Shown in pieces: positions 52,046 to 63,607 of a DNA stretch of 64,000 nt (position 1 is the first letter of the stretch; the number at the start of each line of letters is the position of its first letter). This DNA comes from Bombyx mori. Lineage: Eukaryota > Arthropoda > Insecta > Lepidoptera > Bombycidae. The translations under genes were made by a program, and so were the position numbers. Location: the NCBI RefSeq assembly GCF_030269925.1, contig NC_085133.1, positions 1,880,001-1,944,000 on the forward strand. The letters run 5' to 3'. The notes beneath the pieces were generated by a model, which worked only from the letters and a program-made list of their open reading frames with translations, was not told the origin of the DNA and did not search any database.

Positions 52046-52405
52046 CAAAAACGGTAAAAGACGTTTTAATTGTGTTCGGAGTCCGCGAGAACCGAAAAAA
52101 TACTCTATTAACATTGCACTACTGCTTATATTACAACACTGTGAGTCCTCATTGTATCTTACTCAAGGCGAAGCTACTAATGGAATCCTTTCCTTTCACA
52201 TCCCTGACGTCGCGTCGTTTTTATAAATGTCATTATCACATGCTATTCATTAACAAGTATGTACAATGTATATTAACCCTTTTAGTGTTGAGCTTAATTT
52301 CATATATTTTGCAGAAAACTTCAAAGGATTATTGAAAAAAAAATGTCCGTGTGAAATTCACAGCAAAATAATTAATAAACAGTTATTTATCAATGTTATT
52401 AACTT

Positions 52406-52970
52406 ACTAGCTTTTGCCCGCGACTTCGCCCGCGTGGAATAGTTACTTTGGCATAACGCTAAATACTATCCGCCTCTTCATTTACGTAGAAAGTGAAAAT
52501 ATTTTTGAATAATAGAATGTTAGGGAGCCATTTAAGGTACCAAAATCACGCTTTTTAACCGACTTCAAAAGAGGAAATTATCAATTCGAATATTTTTTTA
52601 TCTATGTAAAAAATTATGACATAAAAAACGTTATAGTGAGCCAATCTTAACATATAGACATATGCTGTTCCGGACTTTTTTTTAGATCTTTTAAAGGGGA
52701 ACAATTTTTTCATACATTATTTTAGCGAAACTTTAACCGTTTACGCAGCGCACGCAGCGGAAGCTCTCAAAAGAGAAAAAAAACCCGCTTTTGAAACATT
52801 CTTTATTGGTGCTCCGCTTGTATTGGTCTTAGCGTGATGTTATAGCCTATAAGCCTTTCTCGATAAATGGGCTATCTAACACTGAAAGAATTTTTCAAAT
52901 CTGACCATTAATTCCTGAGATTAACACGTTCAAACAAACAAACTCTTCAGCTTTATAATATTAGTATAGA
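52406..52970 (+). mobile_element. Moth interspersed repeat (CCCGCGACTTCG type)
   Basis: Begins ACTAGCTTTTGCCCGCGACT and ends with CTTTATAATATTAGTATAGA, a layout I know from many moth genomes. No coding part. Class uncertain. Confidence 0.6.
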
Positions 52971-54107
52971 ATAGATTAAAAAAGTTAAACATGCGCGCGT
53001 ATAACACGCCCGTACAGGTCTATCTATACCTAATACCTATGTTATAATTAAACTGCGCAATAGTCAATTGTCAAACATGCGAACAATCACATGTATAGTT
53101 TTAGTAAAAAGTCTGTATACAGTTAATGGTCCAGAGGGACGCGGACTGAGCACTGGTCGTTTCTTGAAATTGTACATCCACGAGAGGTTTATTTACTCAA
53201 ATAGTTGCGTGTCTTACTTAAGAAATGGAAAACACTTTTTGAAGAATTTTTAAATAAAAAATTTGATTCCTTTGTCATTTAATGCGTAAATTAAAAAAAA
53301 AAAGAACAAAATCTGTGACGTTTGAACAGCTGTCGCCCTTACGCGCCATATTTGGTTTTGCTTATATTTATGTCAAGGTTTTCGAAGTTGATTAAGTAGT
53401 TTTAAAGGCGACAATGTCTTTTTGACAGCAACAGAAGTATTTATACTATGGTATAATTTTTAAATCAATCTATTGAAACTAGGTGATGAAATGTTAAACA
53501 ATTAAGTCGAAGCATCAATGGCCTAATGGATTAATTGTTCAGTGTATTCGTATGGAGTGAAGCTTTGCCGGGGTTCCAGTTTTGTAGATAGCTACCATTA
53601 AATCTAAATAAAACATAAAATAACACCCAGTAAATATGAAAAAACTTACACACTCTATTCAATTTATTTCTATCACGTTTTTATTCTACACAAGGCTAAA
53701 ATTATCTAGTAAAAATATAATCTCTCCATAATTTCTTTTTTCTTTAAATAATGTTATTTATTCAACATTGATATGATTTTTCTTAAACAGTCATCAACTA
53801 ATTTATCTTGGACTATAGGCTTCACAAATATCTTCCATCTTCATAACAATACAATTCGAAGAAATATATAAAAAATAGGGTAGAATCGACTGTTGTCAAT
53901 CACAAGATTCACAAGTACTGTGAGATGCTTTTAAACTTTCGATAGTAGAACACAACGACTGGGAGATGTTTTTAAACTTTCGATAGCATATTTTTCATTA
54001 ATTATCACACAAAAACCGTATATGAGATTTCAATTAAACAGATAATTTAATGAACTATTTGTAGATGTAAAAATATTTAAAGAACACTAAATAATTTGAT
54101 GAGTTAT
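52971..54107. other. No gene recognised
   Basis: AT-rich sequence. A very diverged SINE head may be present at 53511-53580 (GGCCTAATGGATTAATTG). The 61-residue frame at 53068 has no domain. Confidence 0.35.
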
Positions 54108-54345
54108 TTACTAAAGTGCTGAATCGCGGTAATGACATTTTTGAATATTTGCGTATATATACAGAGAGTGAGTTAGTTTTGTCGAGGGTCAGTCGTCTCG
54201 GGGGAAGCCAGTGCGCGTCACACTGGTCTATCATGGCGCGCATTCAGATGTGCTCTTCAGTGAGTGGTCTACGTATGTAGTATATATGGCAGGTCGTCAG
54301 ATCTGCGGGGCGTAGGAGAAATGGACCATCGAGTTCGACAATGTC
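54108..54345 (+). repeat. Unclassified family Z, copy 1
   Basis: GAATCGCGGTAATGACATTT, GTATATATACAGAGAGTGAG, GTCAGTCGTCTCGGGGGAAG, CAGTGCGCGTCACACTGGTC, ending AAAAAGTCGACCCTC. A direct copy lies at 55085-55332 and a diverged one at 56985-57240. Confidence 0.75.
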
Positions 54346-54363
54346 TGGTATGAAAAAGTCGAC

Positions 54364-54690
54364 CCTCTCTTTTTATTATTACGCTTTTATTAGCTCCAGA
54401 CGTATGTATGTTTGTAACGGAATATTTGAACATGATTTTGACCCCCTTAAAAACGTCGGATTAACTCGAAATTTGGTATACTTATTAAGGATCGATGATA
54501 ATTCGACTTTAAGAAAAAAATTGAAAAAATTGAAATTCAACTAAAAAAATGAAAAGTAAGTAATAATATGTAGTTTAAAAAAACTAACAAAATACGCTTT
54601 TATATAAAATCCAACTAAAAAATAGAAAATAAATTTTAATAAATTTGAATTAAAAATAGTGTAACAAAAATTAGTATCTTGATTAGGATC
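54364..54690 (-). mobile_element. Unclassified repeat family Y, reverse copy
   Basis: Reverse complement of the right half of 47777-48275, with the shared GACGTATGTATGTTTGTAAC and ACTCGAAATTTGGTATACTT. Confidence 0.75.
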
Positions 54691-54837
54691 ACTAATATTA
54701 AACAAAAACATTAACGGACTGCTTAGTTCGGCTTGCTATTAAAGAGAGGTTAAGATATTGTAATTACATTAATTTATTTATATGTATTTTACAAAAACTA
54801 TGTCAAAACAAGTTCCTATTTGTACAAATCCTATAGA

Positions 54838-55043
54838 CACATCCCACTGAGTTTCTCGCCGGATCTTCTCAGTGGGTCGCGTTTCCGATCCGGTGGTAGA
54901 TTCTGCGAAGCACTGCTCTTGCTAGGGTCAGTGTTAGCAACTCTCCGGTTTGAGCCCCGTGAGCTCACCTACACACGTTAGGGTGAAGCTGAAATAGCCT
55001 CTCAAGGCTATCAGCATAGGTAGGAAAAAAAAAAAAAAAAAAA
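54838..55043 (-). mobile_element. BMC1-like LINE 3'-end fragment
   Basis: CCCACTGAGTTTCTCGCCGG, TTCTGCGAAGCACTGCTCTT, ending GGCTATCAGCATAGGTAGG and a poly(A) run. Confidence 0.85.
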
Positions 55044-55084
55044 CCAAAATCCTTTAGCAATTTTCGACATTTTTACGAAGATTC

Positions 55085-55332
55085 TGAATCGCGGTAATAA
55101 CATTTTTCAATATTTGCGTATATATACAGAGAGTGAGTTAGTTTAATTGGGGTCAGTCGTCTCGGGGGAAGCCAGTGCGCGTCACACTGGTCTATCATGA
55201 CGCGCCTTCAGATGTGCTCTTTACTGAGTGGTCTACTTATGTAGTATATATGGCAGGTCGTCAGATCTGCGGGTTGTGTAGGAGAAATCGACCCGTGAGC
55301 GCGGCAATGTCTGGTACGAAAAAATCGACCCT
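55085..55332 (+). repeat. Unclassified family Z, copy 2
   Basis: Same order of blocks as copy 1 with about 10% visible differences, same orientation, about 980 bases away. Confidence 0.75.
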
Positions 55333-55706
55333 CATATATTTTTTTTAAAGCTTATTTTCTACTGACTGCGATTGTTGAATTAACGGATTGATATCGGAGG
55401 CTATGTTAATTCAAAATTCTAAGCTATGTAAATTAATTGTGTATTCTTTTTTTCATGTCGATGGGCTTTTGTTTATTTTGCACCAGATGAGCTGTGAGCT
55501 CCTTTGCCCATGTATGCGGTAAATAAATAAAATAAAGTCAATTTAATTTTAATAAAGACTATCCTTATTTTCTTCAGTTCGCATTCCTGCTACGCGGCTG
55601 ATGGTGGACAGGATGATGTGTAGGAGCTCACAAAACACCCTTCCGAATAGTAAAGAGATGGATCGGTCATAAATATATTATAATTAAAACTACTTTCTTA
55701 GGTAGT

Positions 55707-55912
55707 AGTTTTTTTCCTCTACCAATTCACTGGTAGCCTAAGAGGCCCTTATTCCTGCTACGCCCGGACGAGTAGGTGAACTCACGGGCTCAACCTGAGA
55801 GAATTTGCTAACACTAGCCCTAGTAAGAGCAGTGCTTCGCAGAATCTACCAACGAATCGGAATCGCGACCTACTGAGAGGATCCGGCGAGAAACTCAGTG
55901 GGCCGTGGGTAG
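55707..55912 (+). mobile_element. LINE 3'-end fragment, diverged subfamily
   Basis: CTACCAATTCACTGGTAGCC, AGTGCTTCGCAGAATCTACC, GATCCGGCGAGAAACTCAGT. Matches the subfamily at 19760 and 20858. Confidence 0.7.
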
Positions 55913-55974
55913 TAAGTATAATATAATTCCATAGCTAACAAATGAACCTTGATAAAATTATAGTAATAATAGTA

Positions 55975-56237
55975 ATAAATAATAATAATAAATATTTACT
56001 AACAATCACGCCACGTTAACTGGTCCCGTGATAAGTTCGTAAAGAACTTGTGTTACAGGTACCAGATAACGGAAATAAATGTAAGATTATTATTATACAC
56101 ATACATATATTTAATATACATCCATAACCCTGGAAAAGACATTTATATTTATCATACAAATATCTTCCCTTGGCGGGATTCGAACCCGCGACCCCCTTGT
56201 GTAGTGACTATGTCACTTACCACTACACCAGACGGTC
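55975..56237 (-). mobile_element. tRNA-headed SINE, second family, reverse copy
   Basis: Reverse complement of 6506-6763 almost throughout: tRNA-like head at the right (GGCGGGATTCGAACCCGCG on the + strand), AT-rich tail at the left. Confidence 0.8.
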
Positions 56238-56431
56238 GTTACACAGTCGTTACGTCGGACAGTAAGTAGTTCATAAAATCACGAACGCTGTAAAGTATTC
56301 GACGTCTCAGAAATAATGTGACGACAATAAAAAACGCGGGCTTAAGCCGTTTAAAGTATGTAGTTTTAGTTCAGGTTATTTATTTCCATAATTATTTGGC
56401 ACGGATATTTGAACACAATCGTAATATAAAT

Positions 56432-56655
56432 TGACTAGCGACCCGCCCTCGCTTCGCATCGGAAACTGTAATTTATTATTGATTTCTCCACTATTTAATG
56501 AATGTTATTATACATATAAACCTTCCTCTGCAATCACTCTATCTATTAAAAAAAACCGCATCAAAATCCATTGCGTAGTTTTAAAGATTTAAGCATACAT
56601 AGAGACAGACAGATATAGGGACAGAGAAAGCGACTTCGTTTTATACTATGTAGTG
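56432..56655 (+). mobile_element. Moth interspersed repeat (GACCCGCCCTCGCTTCGC type)
   Basis: ACTAGCGACCCGCCCTCGCT, AACCGCATCAAAATCCATTG, ending TTTTATACTATGTAGTGAT. Recurrent moth repeat, no coding part. Class uncertain. Confidence 0.6.
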
Positions 56656-56984
56656 ATGTCAAACACAACAGATAATGTGGGTGTCTGCCGAGAAAATATA
56701 TCAGTAAAAAAAACAACTGAGGATGTTTCTATAATGGTCGTACGATTATTGGAATTGGAAAAGAAAACTGAATGTGGGTAGAATGAAAAAAATATCAAAA
56801 TATCTGACATTCGTTCCGAAATGTGAACCAGACGAATTTCAAACATTTCCAGATGCATCATCAATTAAAACTTAACGTGTTATTGACGTTGACATTAGAT
56901 CTAGACGCAATGACACATTATATGAAATATTAGACCAAAACACCACTAAAGAGGGATATGTAGAAACGAGAAATTTGTAATAAA

Positions 56985-57240
56985 CCCGAATCGCGCTAAT
57001 GGGAATTTCAGATTTCGTCACATATATAGAGCTGTATCGGATGATTCCTCCGGGGGTCAGTCGACTCGAGGTAAGGCAGTGGGCGGCGCGCTGCTCTAAG
57101 GCGCCGACTATCTAGATACTCCTCAAAGGGGTAGGACATACTTAGTATCTCAGCTGTAATCTCACAAACCCCGTTATATGCGTAATGCTAAGTCACCTAC
57201 GAGATCGACGCGTCTCTAAGGCAGTTCTTGACACCCATAC
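56985..57240 (+). repeat. Unclassified family Z, copy 3 (diverged)
   Basis: CGAATCGCGCTAATGGGAAT, TCCGGGGGTCAGTCGACTCG, GGCAGTGGGCGGCGCGCTG follow the order of copies 1 and 2 but with many changes. Confidence 0.55.
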
Positions 57241-57257
57241 TTTTATATTTGGAATAA

Positions 57258-57282
57258 CTTTTTTCCTACCTATTCTAGTAAC
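57258..57282 (+). mobile_element. BMC1-like LINE fragment, left edge (split by a SINE)
   Basis: TTTCCTACCTATTCTAGTAA, interrupted by the SINE at 57283. Continues at 57536. Same subfamily as 37194-37404. Confidence 0.7.
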
Positions 57283-57535
57283 TATTACTGGTGGTAGGAC
57301 CTCTTGTGGGTCCGCGCGGGTGGGTACCACCACCCTGCCTATTTCTGCCGTGAAGTAGTAATGCGTTTCGGTTTGAAGGGTGGGGCAGCCGTTGTATACT
57401 CTATACTTGAGACCCTTAGAACTTATATCTCAAGGTGGGTGGCGCATTTACGTTGTGGATGTCTATGGGCTCCAGTAACCACTTAACACCAGGTGGGCTG
57501 TGAGCTCGTTCACCCATCTAAGCAATAAAAAAAAA
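57283..57535 (+). mobile_element. Bm1-like SINE nested in a LINE fragment
   Basis: From ATTACTGGTGGTAGGACCTC to AAGCAATAAAAA. 5'-truncated. Confidence 0.85.
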
Positions 57536-57682
57536 CCTTGAGGGGGTTATTCTAGATTCACCGAACTAATAGGTGAGCTCACGGGGCTCAAACCTGACGT
57601 CATTGTTAATACTAACGGAGCAGTGCTTAGCAGAATCTACCGCCTGATCGGAAACGCGACCCACTGAGAAGATCCGGCGAAA
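57536..57682 (+). mobile_element. BMC1-like LINE fragment, continuation
   Basis: CCTTGAGGGGGTTATTCTAG, GCTCACGGGGCTCAAACCTG, AGAATCTACCGCCTGATCGG. Confidence 0.75.
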
Positions 57683-57734
57683 AACTTGTATACTTGATAT
57701 ATTTACAGTACCATACAATTTTTATCCGGAACGT

Positions 57735-57815
57735 ATTACAACTTCCCGGCTGTAATAGGCAGGGTGGTGGCACTTACCCATGTGACCCCACAAGACGCCC
57801 TATCACCATTAAATA
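57735..57815 (-). mobile_element. Bm1-like SINE, short piece
   Basis: AATAGGCAGGGTGGTGGCAC and CCCTATCACCATTAAAT resemble the middle of the SINE in reverse. Confidence 0.55.
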
Positions 57816-57928
57816 CCTGGTTTTTATACTTGTCATTTTTATGCTCAATCCGGGACTGGCATTGGTCAGTTTTACCTATTGTTATTTGTTTCTTGTTTTG
57901 TTTTTTAATGTGTTGTTTTGTTTTTAAT

Positions 57929-57981
57929 GTGTTTGTATATTGTGTTTGTATATTGTGTTTGTATATTGTATATTGTGTTTG
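57929..57981. repeat. Short tandem repeat, 13-bp unit
   Basis: About four units of TGTTTGTATATTG. Confidence 0.75.
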
Positions 57982-58102
57982 AAGACCACGAACCTCATTA
58001 ATACGCATATCTCATTATAATTCGGATAATTTAAATGCTTTTACTAGTTTTAGTTATATGTTTTTAATGACGCACAGAAATTAACAGGGTCATCGATCAC
58101 CT

Positions 58103-58303
58103 ATGGACTTCGAAGCCACTACACGATTAACAATCGTAGAAATGAATTCCTTTTTTATTTTAGAGATGGTTGAACAAGCTGAGTTCCTTCTGGTGTTAGC
58201 GGCTGTCGAAGACATCGCACTGAACCCCGCCATCCGTCCCGAGACACGAGGCTTTACTCTCGATTGTATTGTAGGTCTGGAAAATCGACATGAGGCTTTA
58301 TAA
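58103..58303 (+). other. Open frame of 66 residues, unassigned
   Basis: Reads MDFEATTRLTIVEM and EFLLVLAAVEDIALNPAIRP. It faintly recalls the start of a Harbinger-type nuclease, but it is too short and runs into the minisatellite. Not called as a gene. Confidence 0.2.
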
Positions 58304-58690
58304 TGTATGAGCTTTTCTCGATTATATTGTATGTCTGGAAAATCGACATGAGGCTTTATAATGTATGAGCTTTTCTCGATTATATTGTATATCTGGAAAA
58401 TCGACATGAGGCTTTATAATGTATGAGATTTTCTCGATTATATTGTATGTCTGGAAAATCGACATGAGGCTTTATAATGTATGAGATTTTCTCGATTATG
58501 TTGTAGGTCTGGAAAATCGACATGAGGCTTTATAATGTATGAGCTTTTCTCGATTATATTGTATGTCTGGAAAATCGACATGAGGCTTTATAATGTATGA
58601 GATTTTCTCGATTATATTGTATGTCTGGAAAATCGACATGAGGCTTTATAATGTATGAGATTTTCTCGATTATGTTGTAGGTCTGGGAAA
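58255..58690. repeat. 58-bp minisatellite, about seven units
   Basis: Units start (GTCTGG) at 58275, 58333, 58391, 58449, 58507, 58565, 58623 and a last partial one at 58681, all exactly 58 apart. Each holds AAAATCGACATGAGGC and TTATAATGTATGAG and TTTCTCGATTAT. Variants alternate (GAGCTTT or GAGATTT; TTGTATG or TTGTAGG). Confidence 0.95.
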
Positions 58691-59078
58691 TCCGTACGAC
58701 ATTACTGTTTTGTGACGAAATACCTAGCAAGTTTCGGTTGTAGATCGCAGTACGCTGATGAAAACAGGTAGAGAACGCAAAATTTTTTGGTAAATCTGTT
58801 AATCTCTTTTTACGATCTATTCTAGGCCGAAAGGTGACAGCCAAAATATTTTCACATCCCCGTTCAACCGCAATAGCCCTTTAGGAATTTCCGAAGACTA
58901 ATTAATTAAAAAAAGAGTCACGCCAATTAAATCGATGGCACTAATCAAACTGTAATGACAAACTGTCAGACATGATCCATACAGGGAACAGTCATGAGAT
59001 TACTAAGCTGCTTACAATAAAATCACGCTTCGTTCTGTTTCGACGCGGTCTGAATATGAAACTCCCGGAAAGGATGAC

Positions 59079-59590
59079 ATGTGCATAGTCGGTACAAGTC
59101 TGGACGCTGAATTGAGCGCATCTCAATCCGAGTACGATGTGACGAGGCCTGAAACATCAACCCTTTCAACCAATTTCTATTCTCACGCCTTTACTGTGCA
59201 CGCGGTCAGACTGTGGAATTCGTGGCCGGCTGACATCCGAGTTTGCAAGTCTGTTTCTGTTTTTAAATACAAGGTCAAACAATTCTATCTCTCAACAACC
59301 GAATGATCATTGTTCTATACTCTTCGTATATACTGTGTTACTTATAATATTTTGTATTCAAGTTTAACAATATTTGCTATGTGTATGTGCATTACTATAA
59401 TTCTCATGTTGTATTTGTTATTTTAGCTGTTCTACACTCATCACTTTTAATTATTAATGTCATAATCCTCTCGCAGGTCTACTGGAAGAGATTTCTTAAT
59501 GAAATAAGAAGGGCCTTTGTACATTATTTTCCTATTACTCTGTACTATGTCTTCTTTTTTGTGTGTACATAAATAAATAAAATAAATAAA
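59079..59590 (+). mobile_element. Non-LTR retrotransposon 3' end
   Basis: Encodes VHAVRLWNSWPADIRVCKSV and FKYKVKQFYL, the typical C-terminus of LINE reverse transcriptase proteins (the RLWNSLP motif). It is followed by a 270-base 3' UTR and an AAATAAAT-type tail at 59570-59590. 5'-truncated. Confidence 0.75.
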
Positions 59591-61049
59591 TACACCCTAC
59601 TTTTATGGTATAAGCGGAAATCGGCGGAAATTTCCAACCGATCGAAACCTAATGTGATGTTAATAATAGTGCACTTACGTATCGACATGTGGGAATAGTG
59701 AATGTCCCTATAATGTTGTGCTATAAAATTAGCGGTTTAAGCGGGGTAGCGGTTTTTAACTAGTTAATCTATGGTTATATATGGACTCCGGTAAATAACG
59801 AAAACGATGTAGACTTGGCCAGTACAATAGTCGGTTAATTTCAGTAAGATGGATACTGAGAGACATCAGGCTGAAGGATCGAGTTGCTGTAACATTAAAT
59901 CAAGGGGACTGTTACTGTTATCCTGCAAGATCTTGTAAGCTTTTTTTTCTTTTCTTGAATACCTATTTTCGATCTCGTATACCCGATTTATATTATTGCA
60001 GTGTGTGTTACAAAAGTTTGTACTCTGGCCATTGTCCGCTCTGAATTACGACCTGCTAAACGTGGCGGGAATCAGCTAGATGCGGACAGCGCACGTCCAA
60101 CTACGGGGAGACTTGTGTCCCCCTTGGACGTATGTGGGCTGATGATCATTTGTAACTATTATTGAGGAACCATGATAAACTATTTTTCCGATTTAATAAG
60201 ATAAAGGAATAACAAAGCCCACCAAAATTACGTCACAACTAAATCGTGGTTTGGGCCAGTCGTTACAACAGGATTGAGACTTTTGTCTCGTGTTTCAAAC
60301 CAGTGTAGTCAGCATTCTCATTGCGATATCTGTGGGCTCTGATCGTTTATTTAATACCAGATGACCAGACGATGCCAGACGCAATATGCTTGTAAAATGA
60401 TAGACAACAAACTTCACTACAAATAGCCTGTCAGTTATGAAACCTTTTGAACCGGGAGCCACTAACCCTGTTCTATTTTCGTCCACAACTAACCGAATTA
60501 TGTAAACATAGTTAATTAACACGGTATAGCTGTACACGAATTTGGACTTTACATTTAGTTGACTTAGAGGCGATTTTCTAAATTATGTGACGAAAAGAAA
60601 ATTTTTATTCCTTTGATCAAATATAAGGTTAGTAATATTCGTTTGTTAATTAGCTGTTATTTTTTTAATTAAGATCAAAAGGTAAACAAACATTACTTCC
60701 AAGATACTGTTTTCATATACTCTTTGCTTTTTTTCGATTCAATAAAGTAATTATTTATGATTTTCTACACCGTTTTGAAGAGTATGACAGCTGGTCTGAA
60801 AAACAATGGAGGCTTCGATCTGAGGATGAGTAGCGGTTATGAGGTTGTCATGTGTATGGGCTTTGATAACCAGACAGATAACCGTGAGCTCAGCTATAGC
60901 AATTAAAGAGTATTTGAATAAACTTCCTTTTTTCACACTTTATAATTGAACACATTATTGCATAGCGACAGAGATAGACAGGATTATATCTACCCGTTCG
61001 GGCTCACAATAAATAATACAACTACACAACAACAGTGGGGAGTGCTCTG
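59591..61049. other. No gene recognised
   Basis: AT-rich. A very diverged SINE-like stretch may lie at 60250-60365 (GGGCCAGTCGTTACAACAGG). No coding signal. Confidence 0.35.
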
Positions 61050-61295
61050 GCTCTGAGGAATTGTTCGAGATGATACCATCATCTCGTTTTTACCATCGCA
61101 CCGCCCGCCACCGAAGTAGAGTTCATCCATACTACCTGGAGCCACTGCGTACATCCACAGTGCGGTTCTAGAGATCTTTTTTTCCTTGAACTCCCATTTA
61201 TATTATATTTATATGATATTTCCCGAGAGCATGTCCTTCTTCAAACGAGGCTTGGGTCTGTCCCCGGCTTTGTTGAAGTCCATGGGCGACGGTTA
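61050..61295 (+). mobile_element. LINE family L2, internally deleted copy
   Basis: CATCTCGTTTTTACCATCGC, CATACTACCTGGAGCCACTG, then a break and GAGCATGTCCTTCTTCAAACG. It matches the start and the end of the copy that follows it. Confidence 0.7.
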
Positions 61296-61299
61296 ACGC

Positions 61300-61632
61300 T
61301 AAAGATGATCCCCTCATCTCCTTTTTATCATCGCACCTCCCGCTATCGGAGCAGAGCTCATCCATATTATCTGGAACCGCTGCGTTCATCCGCAGTGCTT
61401 TTCCACAGGTCTTTTTTGCCACGTACCATCCGGCTAAGGAATGAGCTCCCCTCCACGGTGTTTCCCGAGCGCTATGACATGTCCTTCTTCAAACGTGGCT
61501 TGTGGAGAGTATTAAGCGGTATGCAGCGGCTCGGTTCTGCCCCTGGCATTGCTGAAGTCCATGGGCGACGATAACCACTCACCATCAGGTGGGCCGTGTT
61601 CTCGTCTGCCTACAAGGGCAATAAAAAAAATA
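61300..61632 (+). mobile_element. LINE family L2, 3' end
   Basis: Encodes SPFYHRTSRYRSRAHPYYLE, then [20 protein letters not shown] and [20 protein letters not shown], the ORF2 C-terminus, followed by a 3' UTR ending in AAGGGCAATAAAAAAAAT. Confidence 0.8.
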
Positions 61633-61638
61633 CATCAT

Positions 61639-61725
61639 TGTGCTTAGTGCGAGTTTTTTTAACTTCTCGATCGCGTGAAAGTTAACTCAAATTTGTATGA
61701 AATAGGAACAGCGCCCCTAGTGTCA
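61639..61725. mobile_element. Palindromic MITE, copy 8 (left half)
   Basis: TGTGCTTAGTGCGAGTTTTT, AAAGTTAACTCAAATTTGTA, GAACAGCGCCCCTAGTG, then the similarity ends. Confidence 0.8.
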
Positions 61726-63178
61726 AAAAAACAGATGAGCCGGTTGCCCGTCTAAGAAAAAAAAGATGGCCATACTAGCAATTTGATGTATTATATTTGA
61801 CAGTTACAAAAGTGAAAACTCGATATCTATTTCTATTTATATTTAAACAACGGTGTTTATATCAACAAACTAGATTTGGTCATCTTTTATTCATTATATC
61901 CTAGAAAAAATCTTGACAAATATTCCAACTTCTTCGAAGCTATAACTTTATTCAATAAATGTAATCCTATGTATTTCCACATCAAAATGTTCTCTTCATA
62001 CGAGGAATTGTTACATTCCTCTTAGGAGAATTTAAATCTATAGCGAAATCTCGCGCAGCTTTAAAACAAAAACTCAAAGGGCAAGTCGTGGAGATATCTA
62101 TGGCGGTGACAAAGACTTTAAGACTTTAACAGCCTCGGAAATGATCAATCAAATATTTAAACACTGAACTTAAAATGTCATGAGACGAAGCCCAATTGAA
62201 CGAGACATTTCGTAATCAATGGAGGCGTTAACTTGTCACCCACGAAGTTAGTTTTGGGCGCGAATTGGAATGTCGGAATGTTTTTTTTTTTCGCTTCGGT
62301 TGTAGAATAAACCTGATTACCTTAATGCCTTAGAGGTGCTTGGGCGAGTCAAGGATTCAAGTAGGTTGCAAGTCAATACGAGAGAATATGAAAGTCTGCT
62401 TACATCTTCCGCGAATAGTAGGACAAACAATGGTATTGTGTCTTTAATCTATGGTCTTGAACTTACCACAGATCTTGTAAAATTTTATCTTATCTGTTGC
62501 ATTATTCTAGGCTTGGACAAACATTTTCTCGGAACTTATACAACCTTATGTAATCAATCTGTTATGTTGTTTTGTAAGGTCTTTATGAATTTGTGTAACA
62601 TAACTAATTAGCATACGAAACATTTTAATGAGCTTAAGTGGAAAGACCGCTTCAAATATTTAGTAAACATAAGTTTTTATGAACGATAGCAACTCACTAA
62701 AATCTCGAAATTAAGACCCATAGTTATTTTGATTATTTGAATGAAAACCAGGAACGTGTTTAATAAAACCAAAACCTTTTTTAACCCGATGCGCAAAGTG
62801 ACGCCATTTCTTCTTCGAAACAAAAATAATAAAAAAATACTCTCCGAAATAGCAGATTCAAATCGCTAAAGCAAGACAGTTGCGTAAATTGACAAGAGTG
62901 AAAGGGAGGGAGACATGTGGCAAAGAAATAAAAGGCAAACAAGTTAAGATGATGTCATAAGTCGAATAGCGGTCAAGGGTACAGATAACTTTAGCGTTCT
63001 GCCGATAACATTGACTGCAAGAACAGTCTTTGTCAAAATTTCTTAGCAGCAATCACGTCATATTCTAATGCTTGTTTCTTCTTCACTCACGTCTTGTCGG
63101 CTATGTTGTCTGGTTTCATGACATCGGCGTTGTTGCTTTGATACTTGCCAGTTTTCCAGGCCTTGCTAATAGAAACAT
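61726..63178. other. No gene recognised
   Basis: AT-rich sequence. The 91-residue frame at 62336-62611 and the 64-residue one at 62858-63052 have no recognisable motif. Confidence 0.35.
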
Positions 63179-63607
63179 ATTTTTTTTTTATTGCTTAGAT
63201 GGGTGGACGACCTCACAGCCGACCTGGTGTTAAGTGGTTACTGGAGCCCATAGACATTTACAACGCAAATGCTCCACCCACCTTGAGATATAAGTTCTAA
63301 GGTCTCTGTATAGTTACAACGGCTGCCCCACCCTTCAAAGCCGAAACGCATTACTGCTTCACGGCAGAAATAGGCGGGGTGGTGGTACCTACCCGTGCGA
63401 AATCACATGAGGTCCTACCACCAGTAATTACGCTGATATTGATTTTTATTACACGATGTTATTCCTTCACCGTGGAAGCCGATCGTGAACATTTGTTAAG
63501 TACATATTTCATTAGAAAAATTGGTAGCCGCCTGCGGGATTCGAACACCGGTGCATCGCTACATACGAATGCACCGGACGTCTTATCCTTTAGGCCACGA
63601 CGACTTC
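63179..63607 (-). mobile_element. Bm1-like SINE, full length
   Basis: Reverse copy complete from the A-tail (TTTATTGCTTAGATGGGTGG) to the tRNA-like head (CGTCTTATCCTTTAGGCCAC). About 430 bp. Confidence 0.9.

Noticed and set aside
51985..52335. 116-residue + strand frame
   Set aside because: Overlaps a LINE fragment on the other strand and continues into AT-rich DNA without any motif.
58255..58690. CRISPR-like array
   Set aside because: The 58-bp units are contiguous, with no unique spacers, and the genome is eukaryotic. It is a minisatellite.
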